From Spirosoma radiotolerans (lineage in GTDB: Bacteria > Bacteroidota > Bacteroidia > Cytophagales > Spirosomataceae), in NCBI RefSeq assembly GCF_000974425.1, contig NZ_CP010429.1, positions 186,001-250,000 on the forward strand: a stretch of 64,000 nt of DNA. The letters run 5' to 3'. Below the pieces are notes generated by a model, which searched no databases, was not told the DNA's origin, and was given only the letters and a program-made list of their open reading frames with translations. Made by a program: the position numbers and the translations under genes. Position 1 is the stretch's first letter; each line of letters begins with the position of its first letter. Shown here one piece after another: positions 9,588 through 18,173 of this stretch.

Positions 9588-9950
9588 TATACTCGCTATT
9601 ATTGCCTCTGGGTGGGCCAGACTGGATAAGCCCGTTGGTTCTTCATGGCCACTTTCCAGGGTGTCAGGAGTATTTTACTGGTTTTGAAGCCGAGTATGAA
9701 GAGGTATAGCCCATAGCCCTGGGCTGGGCGTGTGAATTAGCCGCCAGCTCGACCAGGCTACTGGCTTTAGGCCATCTCCTAATTCGAACAGATCACAGGC
9801 TGGTCAGCGCACGTCTATTTTATGATGTGGCTACACTCACTCCCCTTACAACTTCTACAATAAGCCTGATCTACAAGAGGAAACAAACTTCCAGAACGCG
9901 TATTACTTACTTAGGCTACCCAATACGTGTAAACCGCTATTGTATATCTT
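9588..9950. other. Intergenic, nothing recognised
   Basis: No convincing gene. A 70-codon frame at 9827-10039 overlaps the start of the next gene in another phase and lacks any family signature, so I treat it as chance. Confidence 0.45.
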
Positions 9951-10340
9951 ATGAAATTTCTGATACCCTTGCTGATAGGCGGAATTTTTTCGTCTATTTT
10001 TTCTATTCTTTTCCTATACTCTTATTATCAATTAGTTAGAGGGGCTAATAAGATAACTGGAACAATTACTTCCTTTGACCGAAGTGATTTTTTTATACTT
10101 CGCCAGCTTTGGGTACCCATTGTTCGCTTTCAAACGCGCGATACTAGCTGGATTGAGCGTCAGCCTGACCATTCCTTATACCATGAACTGAATTACTTTA
10201 GCGCTCACCAAGAGGTGACAGTTTACTATAAGGAAGACAATCCGGATAAATTTGTTATTGAGAGTGGCCTGGAAGTATTTATTAACTGGATGATTATTAT
10301 ACTGACTTTTGGGGGCATAGTCTGGTTATTTGCCCAATAA
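9951..10340 (+). CDS. DUF3592-like membrane protein
   Basis: 129 residues in the layout typical of DUF3592: an N-terminal helix (5-27), a small beta-rich middle domain (GTITSFDRSD, then WVPIVRFQTRD, then EVTVYYKEDNPDKFVIE), and a C-terminal helix (about 108-127). The middle domain is normally outside the membrane. Function is unknown for the family. No operon partner is seen. Confidence 0.7.
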   Translation: MKFLIPLLIGGIFSSIFSILFLYSYYQLVRGANKITGTITSFDRSDFFILRQLWVPIVRFQTRDTSWIERQPDHSLYHELNYFSAHQEVTVYYKEDNPDKFVIESGLEVFINWMIIILTFGGIVWLFAQ

Positions 10341-10674
10341 AAAAGTCAGTCTCTGAAGTCTTCTGTCACTACACATATGCGGCTGATTAGGTTGGAGAGC
10401 TATTAAAAATCAACGTACCACAAAACGCTCCATCGTAAGACCTGCTAAATTGGGGCGAATAAGGGATCTCTAATAGTAAAAATAAAGAGGTTGAACCACG
10501 GATCAATAGAGAAATAAGTCACTCACTTTTTAAAAGTAAACGGCTTATTGTCAACATAATAAATTGAGCGGGTTCGTGCCGTTTGTTCGGAATTTGAAAA
10601 TACCCTGAGTGCTATAAACGGAGAACTTGAATGTGGTCTGCTTTTCAGCAAAGCCATTTTTTTAGGCGGTCAGA
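10341..10674. other. Intergenic with a copy of the AAAACGCTCC motif
   Basis: No gene. It contains CACAAAACGCTCCA (core at 10422-10431), one of six exact AAAACGCTCC copies in the window, preceded by GGTTGGAGAGCTATTAAAAAT. That preceding block has a near match at about 26674-26694 (GGTTGAGAGCTATTGAAAAT), suggesting a degenerate dispersed repeat. Confidence 0.5.
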
Positions 10675-11409
10675 CTAGGCATGGTTCAACAAGTTTAACG
10701 CCTGCTGCCTGTATAATTTACCAATTGGTATCAAATGATCTCGAATAGCGATCTCCTCAGATGTAAACGAATCAATCTTGTTAAGTGAGACGAGGAAGGA
10801 CCGGTGCACCCTCAGAAATGAGGTTCCGGGCAGCATGGCTTCCAGTGCCGTGATGGCGTATTTAGTGATGATGGCACCTTTTGTTGTGTGAATCCTGACA
10901 TAATCTTTGAGGCTCTCTACATAAAGAATATCACTCAGAAAAACCTTAACCATTTTCCTGTCCGCCCGGAAATAGAGAAAAGCATCTGTAGCCGTTTCGG
11001 TATGGTGCGGCATGAGCGGTTGGCTTATTGGTGAAAGCGTGTGGTCGGGTAATGCTTTATTGACCGACTTTAAAAACCGTTCGAAACTTATAGGCTTAAC
11101 GAGGTAATCGGTAACGCCTAGTTCAAAGGCTTGTACAGCATATTGCTCAAAGGCCGTTGTCAGGACAATTTTAGGCAGTTGGGTTAACGTTCCAATCAAC
11201 TCAATACCCGTTATTTGAGGCATTTGAATATCAAGAAACAGCAGATCGACCGGCTGCTGTTTTAAGGCCGTAAGTGCCTGAATAGCGCTGGTACATTCGC
11301 CGATTAAGGTAAGCATGGGCACCTGATTGATATACCGACGCAGTACTTCCCGAGCGGGGGGCTCATCGTCGACGATCAGGCAATTATAGTTAGTCAGCGA
11401 CTCCATCAT
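10675..11409 (-). CDS. LytTR family response regulator
   Basis: 244 residues. Residues 9-125 are a receiver domain with acidic pocket D14/D15, phosphoacceptor D60 (FLDIQMP), T84 region (LTTAF) and lysine in YLVKPIS. About 140-244 is a LytTR DNA-binding domain (FRADRKMVKV, ILYVESLKDYVRIHT, FLRVHRSFLVSL). It overlaps the upstream sensor kinase gene by 20 bases, so the two are translationally linked. LytTR proteins bind direct repeats spaced by about two helical turns. None was recognised nearby, but a long palindrome lies upstream of the kinase. Confidence 0.95.
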   Translation of the reverse strand: MMESLTNYNCLIVDDEPPAREVLRRYINQVPMLTLIGECTSAIQALTALKQQPVDLLFLDIQMPQITGIELIGTLTQLPKIVLTTAFEQYAVQAFELGVTDYLVKPISFERFLKSVNKALPDHTLSPISQPLMPHHTETATDAFLYFRADRKMVKVFLSDILYVESLKDYVRIHTTKGAIITKYAITALEAMLPGTSFLRVHRSFLVSLNKIDSFTSEEIAIRDHLIPIGKLYRQQALNLLNHA

Positions 11410-12547
11410 ATACTGATTTGACAGGCTCAGGATAGGCGTGTGTTAACGTAAGCGTCAAGTTAACAATATACATCTCTTCCTCATTATGGATCGCTAGTTC
11501 ATGTTGGTTCGGATAACTTAATTCCAGCCGCTTCCGAACGTTTGCTATGCCTATACCTGGTAACGGATGCTCATAGCCAGCTGGCTTGCCATTAATTAGT
11601 TTCATTGCCAGTTTATCGTCGTGTAGGGTTACGGTTAAGCTGATCCAGGGGCTCTCTATCATACGACTGGCTCCATGCTTGAATGCGTTTTCGATAAAGG
11701 GTAAAAGCATGAGTGGGGCAATGAGATGAGTAGTCGTTTTAGGCAACTGCACCGCCATATCAAGCCCTTGATCGTACCTGGCCTTTTCCAAATGTAGATA
11801 ATCGCCGATCATGTTCAGTTCCTTTTCGAGGGGAACCAACGGATAATTGCAATCATACAAGATATAACGCAGCAATTGCGAAAACCCCAAGATCATCCCG
11901 GATGCTTTCTCCGATACATCTTGTGTAAATGAATAAATCGTATTGAGCGTATTGAATAAGAAGTGCGGGTGCAACTGGGCTTTCAACATCTGAAGCTCGG
12001 CATTTGCCTTTTCTTTTTCAAGCAGAAGAGCAGCCTGTTGCTTTTCATGGAAGCATTTCAACAATTTTATGGCCGCAGCTACCCCGCCCACGGTAATGCT
12101 TCCTCGTAACCCGGCCAGCATAGCTACGCCGAACTGAACATAGAAGGTGGGGTGCGGCTCCCTGGCCACAACGGGTGCTAACTTATCAGCAACTTGATGG
12201 CGGAAGTAATCAATAATAGTCATCGACAGCGTAGCTGATAAAGCCGCTGTTAGTAAGACCAATATAACTGCACAAAGGGTAGCCAGGATGTACTTACCGG
12301 GAATGACTTGCCTGGGTATAACCAGATACATGAGCGAATAAGCCAGAAATAAACTTGGAATCAGGTAAATCAGCGTTTCCGGTAAGGTAATAAACAGTCG
12401 ATGCAGAAAGGAGTGCCGTTGCAAGGCTGGTGATGGCGAAAAGGAATACAGGAGCAGTTGGAACAGAAACCAAAGCAGCCAGAAAGTCAGATGCCGCACG
12501 AAACGCCAGCCTGTAGTTTTTGAATAAATGAAAGGTAGCTGCTCCAT
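11390..12547 (-). CDS. LytS/YehU-type sensor histidine kinase
   Basis: 385 residues. Four hydrophobic segments (about 20-35, 52-76, 86-110, 136-165) are followed by a short coiled coil (KQQAALLLEKEKANAELQ), the His_kinase motif LHPHFLFN with phosphoacceptor H193, and an HATPase domain (N box IENAFKHGA, G box GIGIANVRKRL). This is the usual partner of a LytTR regulator, and the 20-base overlap with that gene confirms the pair. There is no dedicated extracellular sensor domain, so the signal is probably sensed in the membrane. Confidence 0.95.
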   Translation of the reverse strand: MEQLPFIYSKTTGWRFVRHLTFWLLWFLFQLLLYSFSPSPALQRHSFLHRLFITLPETLIYLIPSLFLAYSLMYLVIPRQVIPGKYILATLCAVILVLLTAALSATLSMTIIDYFRHQVADKLAPVVAREPHPTFYVQFGVAMLAGLRGSITVGGVAAAIKLLKCFHEKQQAALLLEKEKANAELQMLKAQLHPHFLFNTLNTIYSFTQDVSEKASGMILGFSQLLRYILYDCNYPLVPLEKELNMIGDYLHLEKARYDQGLDMAVQLPKTTTHLIAPLMLLPFIENAFKHGASRMIESPWISLTVTLHDDKLAMKLINGKPAGYEHPLPGIGIANVRKRLELSYPNQHELAIHNEEEMYIVNLTLTLTHAYPEPVKSVYDGVAD

Positions 12548-12631
12548 GAGTTGTAGGGGTCTGCTACTAAGATACGGATCGGTAACCAGATAAAAGGAAG
12601 ATCAAGTACTTATTCGATCAAGGTCAATAAG

Positions 12632-12678
12632 TTGACGATAAGATGAGTTGGTCGTCGACCAACTCATCTTATCGTCAA
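12632..12678. repeat. 47-bp palindrome with a single central base
   Basis: Arms 12632-12654 and 12656-12678 are perfect 23-base reverse complements around T12655. It lies between the divergent LytS kinase and an exported NTF2-like gene. No T-tract follows in the rightward direction (AAAAAA follows instead), so it is not a normal terminator for either gene. It could be an operator, a cruciform-forming element or a mobile palindrome. Confidence 0.9.
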
Positions 12679-12769
12679 AAAAACACTGTATGTTTTCTGG
12701 GCCGTATTGTTAGGCGACTTCTCGGTTAAAAGAGTAAGGGCTTGCCTATTTTTGAGAAAAACGAACCCT

Positions 12770-13228
12770 ATGAAACTTGTTCTCACCCTGCTTTTAATAA
12801 GCATCGCAACCACCAGCGTGTTCGCACAGGTAGATACATCCAGCTATCCGAACGAACGACAGGCGATCCGAGAATTACTACGCCACCAGCAACCCGGCAC
12901 CCTGATCGATTGCCATGATTTTATTGCGGTTGGCCCCAAAGGCGATATTTCCTTTTCACATCAACAATGGGTTGAGGTGCAGAAAAAAGAAAAGCTGGTT
13001 TTTAAATCGGTGCAACCCATTGCGGGCAATCAATTCATCCGAATTTATGATGGCTCTATGGCCGTGGTTAACTCGCTGATCGATGTAAAGCTGGTGGTTG
13101 ACGGGCAAGATGTAAACATTAAAGTACGTCGTTTGGAAGTGTACCATAAAGCGGCCGCTGGCTGGTGCCGCGTAGCCGGTCAGGGAACGCAGGTGGATGA
13201 AAAACTATTTCCCGTTGCTAGTAAATAA
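12770..13228 (+). CDS. Exported NTF2/SnoaL-like protein
   Basis: 152 residues from the chosen ATG at 12770; the frame is open 21 codons further back, but MKLVLTLLLISIATTSVFAQ is a textbook signal peptide. The mature part (YPNERQAIRELLRHQQPGTL, then DFIAVGPKGDISF, EVYHKAAAGWCRVAGQGTQV) follows the DUF4440/SnoaL-like small alpha-beta barrel plan. No catalytic residues are obvious; many such proteins bind small ligands. It is divergent from the LytS gene, 222 bases away, with the palindrome between. Confidence 0.75.
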   Translation: MKLVLTLLLISIATTSVFAQVDTSSYPNERQAIRELLRHQQPGTLIDCHDFIAVGPKGDISFSHQQWVEVQKKEKLVFKSVQPIAGNQFIRIYDGSMAVVNSLIDVKLVVDGQDVNIKVRRLEVYHKAAAGWCRVAGQGTQVDEKLFPVASK

Positions 13229-13610
13229 CCTACCTATCCGCCCAACTGATACGATTGGGTAATCGGTAGCTTAGATAAATTTAACAGTGAACTACGTAGC
13301 CTATGTTACGGATAGTAGTGGACATCTATTAAAATCAATGTCTCTTTAAACCTTCTTCTGAGTAAGCCGAAGGAACACTCGTGTGTCCAAGGCTTATAGC
13401 AATCGTTTTCTTGACGACTGCTCACCCTTTTGCCATATTTCTTAAAGATTCGCCTACTCAATAAGTTGCTTCTGAAAGGTTAAGATCAGGTAGTCCTGCT
13501 CTGGCTTATACGGGCTCGTTGCCATTTTCCTTTCAACTACAACTTAGCGACTTTTGACTACATCCGTTTTTGCAAGACAGCTGAATTTTGCAGCAACAAA
13601 AACGGAAACC
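13229..13610. other. Intergenic before the first SDR-AraC operon
   Basis: No gene seen. The last 60 bases hold TTTTTGCAAGAC and GAATTTTGCAGC, a loosely repeated TTTTGCA that may belong to the promoter of the SDR gene. Confidence 0.4.
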
Positions 13611-14405
13611 ATGAACTTAACGAATAACACTATTCTAGTCACTGGCGGAACAGGAGGCTTCGGCGTTGAATTTGCCACCAAATTAATGGCACTGGGGAAC
13701 ACCGTCATTATCACCGGACGAAACGCCCGAAAACTCGAGGAGGTAAAACGAAAGCTTCCCGGGGTACATACCCTGCAAAGCGATGTAAGCAAAGCGCAGG
13801 ACATCATAAACTTATACGATAAAGTAATCAAGGAATTCCCCGACCTCAATATCCTCATCAACAATGCCGGTGAAATGCGCAAGATCAGTCTTCATCATCC
13901 ACATGAGCTTACTGACATAACCCGCGAAGTAGAAATCAACCTGATGGGGCCTATTCGTATGGTGCAGCAGTTCCTGCCCCATCTGAAAACAAAAACCAAT
14001 GCAGCTATTCTCAACGTTAGCTCAGGCATTGCGCTCATGACTTTCCCCATTTCTCCGATTTATAGTGCCAGTAAGTCGGGGCTTCGTGCGTATACCCAGG
14101 CTTTACGCGTACAACTTAAACACACCGGCATTAGCGTATTTGAGTTGATTGCGCCGGGTTCTTCCACACCGCTAAACGACAAATTTCAACAGGAAGATGG
14201 GTTTAGTGCCAACGCACTAATGGCGCCTGAAAAAATTGTCGATGCTGCTATTAAAGGCATGCAACAGGATCAGGCTGAAATTTACCCAGGCCTTGCCAAG
14301 TTGATGCGGGTTCTGAGTCGAGTGGCTCCCAAATTTATCCTTTCGCAATCAGCCAAGATGGGAGCTTCATTTATGTATGAGAATCAAAACAACCGGTCCT
14401 CTTAG
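13611..14405 (+). CDS. Short-chain dehydrogenase/reductase, DltE-like (module A)
   Basis: 264 residues from ATG 13611; an earlier in-frame ATG exists at 13554 but would add 19 residues before the Rossmann strand. Cofactor motif TGGTGGFG, NNAG motif, and catalytic S and YSASK are all present, so the enzyme should be active with NAD(P). The style (ILVTGGTGGFGVEFATKL, RMVQQFLPHL) is that of the DltE-like classical SDRs. It starts an operon with a small membrane protein and an AraC regulator. Substrate unknown. Confidence 0.9.
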   Translation: MNLTNNTILVTGGTGGFGVEFATKLMALGNTVIITGRNARKLEEVKRKLPGVHTLQSDVSKAQDIINLYDKVIKEFPDLNILINNAGEMRKISLHHPHELTDITREVEINLMGPIRMVQQFLPHLKTKTNAAILNVSSGIALMTFPISPIYSASKSGLRAYTQALRVQLKHTGISVFELIAPGSSTPLNDKFQQEDGFSANALMAPEKIVDAAIKGMQQDQAEIYPGLAKLMRVLSRVAPKFILSQSAKMGASFMYENQNNRSS

Positions 14406-14466
14406 GTGTCTCCTGCCCACGTAAACCACTAAAATTTAGCAGATTGACTTGCAGACAAAAGAAGAC

Positions 14467-14811
14467 ATGAAAATCATAAGTATCTTACTCGTTTTACTGT
14501 CATCGTTCCTAAGCCTTAAACACGGTTGGGACACCTTTCAGCCAGCTAATGCTGAACAAACAAAAATGATGACCGACTTAGGCATCGGGGAGACGGTCAA
14601 ACCTTTCTTGGGGGTATTTTCAATCATCGTCGGGTTGATGATTTTATTTCCAAAAACATTTTTTATCAGCAACTTACTGAATGCGATCACCATTTTATGG
14701 ATCATGGCCTTATCATTGCGAGCAGGCATTACCAGAACGGCCCTAATCGAAATTCCTTTTCTCGCCCTGCCTTTACTTCTGATTTGGTTAACCTATCCAT
14801 TCAAGCATTGA
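14467..14811 (+). CDS. Small four-helix membrane protein, DoxX-like
   Basis: 114 residues from ATG 14467; a TTG six codons upstream is possible. There are four hydrophobic helices (about 3-16, 44-60, 66-82, 90-108) with the loop KHGWDTFQP after helix 1. This resembles the small DoxX-like proteins often carried beside SDR and AraC genes, but the resemblance is structural only. It lies 61 bases after the SDR and 9 bases before the AraC gene, clearly in one transcript. Confidence 0.7.
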   Translation: MKIISILLVLLSSFLSLKHGWDTFQPANAEQTKMMTDLGIGETVKPFLGVFSIIVGLMILFPKTFFISNLLNAITILWIMALSLRAGITRTALIEIPFLALPLLLIWLTYPFKH

Positions 14812-14820
14812 ACATAAGCT

Positions 14821-15729
14821 ATGGACAACAAAAAACCATTCCGAATTAAATCAATTGCGGAAATACACCGCCTGATGAATTTGCCAAAGCCACAGCACCC
14901 ACTCATTGGTATGATTGAGCTGAAAGGTCTGAAAAGTGACCCCGGTATTGCGGCCGTTATAACTGACTTATATGTGGTGTCGCTCAAACGAGGCTGCGAC
15001 AAACTCGTATATGGTCAGCAGAAATACGATTTCGATGAAGGGCTGATGGCTTTTATCTCGCCAGGGCAACTCTTGCGGGGCGACGCAAACGGTATGCCTC
15101 ACCAACTGGATGGATGGATGCTGTTTATCCATCCCGATTTTTTATGGAATACTTCACTGGCCAAGAAAATTAAACAATACGACTACTTTGGGTATTCGGC
15201 AAACGAAGCCTTGTTTCTGTCCGACAAAGAAGAAGCCATCATTAATGGTATTCTTGATACGATCAGGCAAGAGTATCATGCCAACATGGATAAATTCAGC
15301 CAGGATGTGATGATTGCTCACCTGGAGGTTTTATTTACCTATGCGCAGCGATTTTATGAACGCCAGTTTATTACCCGGAAGATCACCAATAATCAACTAT
15401 TGAATCGGGTAGATGAGGTACTGAGCCGTTACTTTACCCATGAAGATTTATTGACAAAAGGCCTGCCTACTGTACACTATATTGCCGATACGCTTAACAT
15501 GTCCACCAAATACTTAAGCAGCTTGCTGAAACAACTCACCGGCCAGACCACGCAACAATTCATTCACGAAAAATTGATCGACAAGGCGAAAGAAAAACTG
15601 TCCACGACTGACTTGACAGTTAGCGAAATCGCTTATGCATTAGGTTTCGAACACGCGCAATCGTTTAGTAAACTCTTTAAATCGAAGACAGATCTATCTC
15701 CTTTGGCATTCAGACGATCATTCAACTAG
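14821..15729 (+). CDS. AraC family regulator (module A)
   Basis: 302 residues. The N-terminal half is a cupin-like sensing domain with KYDFDEGLMAFISPGQ. The C-terminal hundred residues hold two HTH motifs (LNMSTKYLSSLLKQLTG and VSEIAYALGFEHAQSFSKLFK, ending LSPLAFRRSFN). It is a close paralogue of the regulators at 52922-53836 and 55619-56518: the same SQDV...E.L..Y..RFY.RQF core and the same tail. It is the last gene of the SDR-DoxX-AraC operon and probably controls it. Confidence 0.93.
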   Translation: MDNKKPFRIKSIAEIHRLMNLPKPQHPLIGMIELKGLKSDPGIAAVITDLYVVSLKRGCDKLVYGQQKYDFDEGLMAFISPGQLLRGDANGMPHQLDGWMLFIHPDFLWNTSLAKKIKQYDYFGYSANEALFLSDKEEAIINGILDTIRQEYHANMDKFSQDVMIAHLEVLFTYAQRFYERQFITRKITNNQLLNRVDEVLSRYFTHEDLLTKGLPTVHYIADTLNMSTKYLSSLLKQLTGQTTQQFIHEKLIDKAKEKLSTTDLTVSEIAYALGFEHAQSFSKLFKSKTDLSPLAFRRSFN

Positions 15730-16123
15730 TTCGCTTTGCTCCGAAGGTCTCCCCTGGCCGTGTACATTAGTTAATTCTCCCTAAGTCCTTATTCGTGAGG
15801 CATTTACTATTGCTCGGCAAGAGCGTTTAATGAAATCGACAAGAAGTGAGAAGTAAGCCTTACAAGCTAGAGCCTATCGAAAAGGTGACTTTCTGCTGAA
15901 GGCCGATGAAACCTGTTGCGGAGTCTGTTTTTCAATCGGGCTTGGTTAAATTAGTCTATGAGAATCCTGACCGCCGGTTGTACGCGACCGATCGATTAAG
16001 TTTGACATACACTGAAAAGTCAGTTTCCCACAAAACGCTCCAACCATAGACGAAGCAATCTTACGCATTGTCTCAGATAACCAAGCGGTTGAACCGTCAA
16101 GTAAAGCCCTTTGTATACGTTCA
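15730..16123. other. Intergenic between convergent AraC genes, with AAAACGCTCC motif
   Basis: No gene. It holds CACAAAACGCTCCAA (core 16032-16041) and, about 50 bases on, GCGGTTGAACC, similar to the order seen at 10419-10497. I see no terminator with a clear T-tract. Confidence 0.45.
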
Positions 16124-16915
16124 TTAGGCCAATCGAAACTGAGTAGGCGGATAACCGAAGGTCTTCTTGAAAGCGAACGAAAAATGGGAAAGGTCTTCAA
16201 ATCCCACTTCTAGATACACCTCTGAGGGCTTTCGTTTCTTTTCCACAATTTGATAGTGCGCCATTTCTAGCCGCTTCTGGGTGAGCCATCGGCCGGGCGA
16301 ATTGTTAAACGCTTTGTGGAAATCCTTTTTGAAGGTAGTCAGGCTTCGACCTGTCAAATAACCGAATTTGGCCAGCGGTAGGTTGAACATATAATGCCGC
16401 TCCATAAAATCAACAAGATCCAGCTTACCTGGCTCCTCAAAATTACCCAGTAGCCCATCTACTTCCAGATCAATGGCACGCAGCACTCGAATCGCTTCTT
16501 CAACCTTAAAAACAGCAATATCGGTTGGTAGGGCATCCGCTAGTTCAAAATAAGGTGACAAGGAATTGAACAGGCTTTCCAATAAAGGGTGGCGCTGGAA
16601 CTGTTTGGGTTGATCAGCAGGGTGGGCGGCTGAAGCAGGCCCGTTGTGGGCGTAGAAGTGCTGTAACCGTTCCTTCTGAAACACCATCGAGATAGTGACG
16701 CAAGGCAGTCCATCCAGGGGAAGTTTGCTCATCTTACCCAACTGGTTTCGAGGGAACAGCACTGTATCACCAGCATAAAAGTGATAGCTCCGCTCAGCCG
16801 CCACGACTCTGACTTCACCCGAGATCACACGCACCAAGGCTGGCTGGGGCAGCACCAACTCCCGGCTGTAGTGAATCTCTTTCTTGCAGGCGATAAATAC
16901 TTCAGCGATCTCCAT
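16124..16915 (-). CDS. AraC family regulator, ExsA-like (module B)
   Basis: 263 residues. About 1-120 is a cupin sensing domain (VRVISGEVRVVAAERSYHFYAGDTVLFPRN); 165-263 is a double HTH (FNLPLAKFGYLTGRSLTTFKK, PSEVYLEVGFEDLSHFSFAFK, FGYPPTQFR). It is a different AraC subfamily from the three paralogues of modules A, C and D, nearer the ExsA/AraC_N type. It begins 16 bases after the stop of the reductase gene upstream, so the two form an operon with the same reductase-then-AraC order as the other modules. Confidence 0.92.
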   Translation of the reverse strand: MEIAEVFIACKKEIHYSRELVLPQPALVRVISGEVRVVAAERSYHFYAGDTVLFPRNQLGKMSKLPLDGLPCVTISMVFQKERLQHFYAHNGPASAAHPADQPKQFQRHPLLESLFNSLSPYFELADALPTDIAVFKVEEAIRVLRAIDLEVDGLLGNFEEPGKLDLVDFMERHYMFNLPLAKFGYLTGRSLTTFKKDFHKAFNNSPGRWLTQKRLEMAHYQIVEKKRKPSEVYLEVGFEDLSHFSFAFKKTFGYPPTQFRLA

Positions 16916-16931
16916 TCCCTAAAACTAGTAC

Positions 16932-17978
16932 TTATTGGTCAAGCAAATGTAGGCGCATCAAGCTTTCTGCCGTTGCCAGCACGGCCTCTTCGGTCGAACG
17001 GGGCGACCAGTCCAGCAGGCGAATGGCCTTGGCACTAGTGGTGTTCATTACCCGGCCCAGCAAGGGGATCATCGATTTAACCATGGGGTCTCTCAGGGCG
17101 GCAATCCGCAACAACGCATTCGGCAGTTCTCTGGTGTTAACCTTGCTGGCGTCCTGACCCAGATGCGCTTTGAGTATTCTGGCGATTTCAACCAGCCAGA
17201 CGCTTTCTCCCGCCGTGGCTATGAAACGCTCACCCTTAGCCGCCGGATGCGTCATGGCCCGCAGGTGCAGATCAGCAACATCGCGTACATCCACAAAACC
17301 CGAGTTAATCTTGGGGCATCCAGGCATTTTACCCGTTAGCAGGTTTTTGATTAGATGGATCGAATGCGAATAATCAGGGCCTAATACTGGACCCAAAACG
17401 GTTACCGGATTGACCGCCGACAGTTCCAGCCCGCGGCCTTCTCGTTCAATAAACGCCCAGGCCGCTTGTTCGGCCAATGTTTTTGATTTCTGGTAGGCAG
17501 GTGCTTTACCGGCAAGATTGGTCCAATTCGTTTCGTCATAAGGTGCCGTTTGTGGGGGGTGGCCGTACACAACTGCCCCAATGGCCGAGGTCAATACCAC
17601 CCGTTTTACGCCTGCATCTCTGGAGGCCCTAAGGACGCGTAGAACGCCCTCGCGTGCTGGGTTGATCATCTCATCCTCATGTTTATAGTTGCGAATAGGG
17701 GTCGGTGAAGCCACATGCAGCACGTAGGTGCAGTTGTTCACCACTTGATCCCACGGCGCATCGGCTGACAGATCAGCCTCGTGGAAGGTCAATCGCTGAG
17801 AGGCCTTACTACCGCCTTCGTTCAGCATGGCTCTCACTTCGGCTTCTCGGTTTAAGGACCGCAGCGTTGTTCGTACCTGGTAGCCAGCCTGTAACAACTG
17901 AAGGATGCAATGGACAGCAATAAAGCCGGATCCACCGGTCACCAGCACTGTTTTTTCGGAATTTGCTTTTGTCGTCAT
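16932..17978 (-). CDS. NAD-dependent epimerase/dehydratase-type reductase, extended SDR (module B)
   Basis: 348 residues. The N-terminal Rossmann motif is TGGSGFIAVHCILQLL (GxxGxxA type), with the catalytic Y-x-x-x-K in AYQKSKTLAEQAAW and a Thr/Ser in VLTSAIGAVVYG. The domain order and the NPVTVLGPVLGPDYSHS block point to the dihydroflavonol-4-reductase-like aldehyde or ketone reductases. Active site is complete. First gene of an operon with the AraC gene downstream. A likely role is NADPH-dependent reduction of a reactive carbonyl; the substrate is not inferable. Confidence 0.92.
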   Translation of the reverse strand: MTTKANSEKTVLVTGGSGFIAVHCILQLLQAGYQVRTTLRSLNREAEVRAMLNEGGSKASQRLTFHEADLSADAPWDQVVNNCTYVLHVASPTPIRNYKHEDEMINPAREGVLRVLRASRDAGVKRVVLTSAIGAVVYGHPPQTAPYDETNWTNLAGKAPAYQKSKTLAEQAAWAFIEREGRGLELSAVNPVTVLGPVLGPDYSHSIHLIKNLLTGKMPGCPKINSGFVDVRDVADLHLRAMTHPAAKGERFIATAGESVWLVEIARILKAHLGQDASKVNTRELPNALLRIAALRDPMVKSMIPLLGRVMNTTSAKAIRLLDWSPRSTEEAVLATAESLMRLHLLDQ

Positions 17979-18173
17979 CTGTTAATGGTTGATGACCCAA
18001 AATTCGAGTAAAACAGCAGGTACAGCTTTGTTGAAAAGGCGTAATATACTTTGTTCAAAAGGCGGGGTAATACATATTAGTAATGGCACAAAACGCTCCT
18101 TTCTGCCTCGGGCTAAGCTTGCTCGGCGCTGTCAATACCAGGGGGTAAGGAGTAAAATAGGCATCTGCACGGG

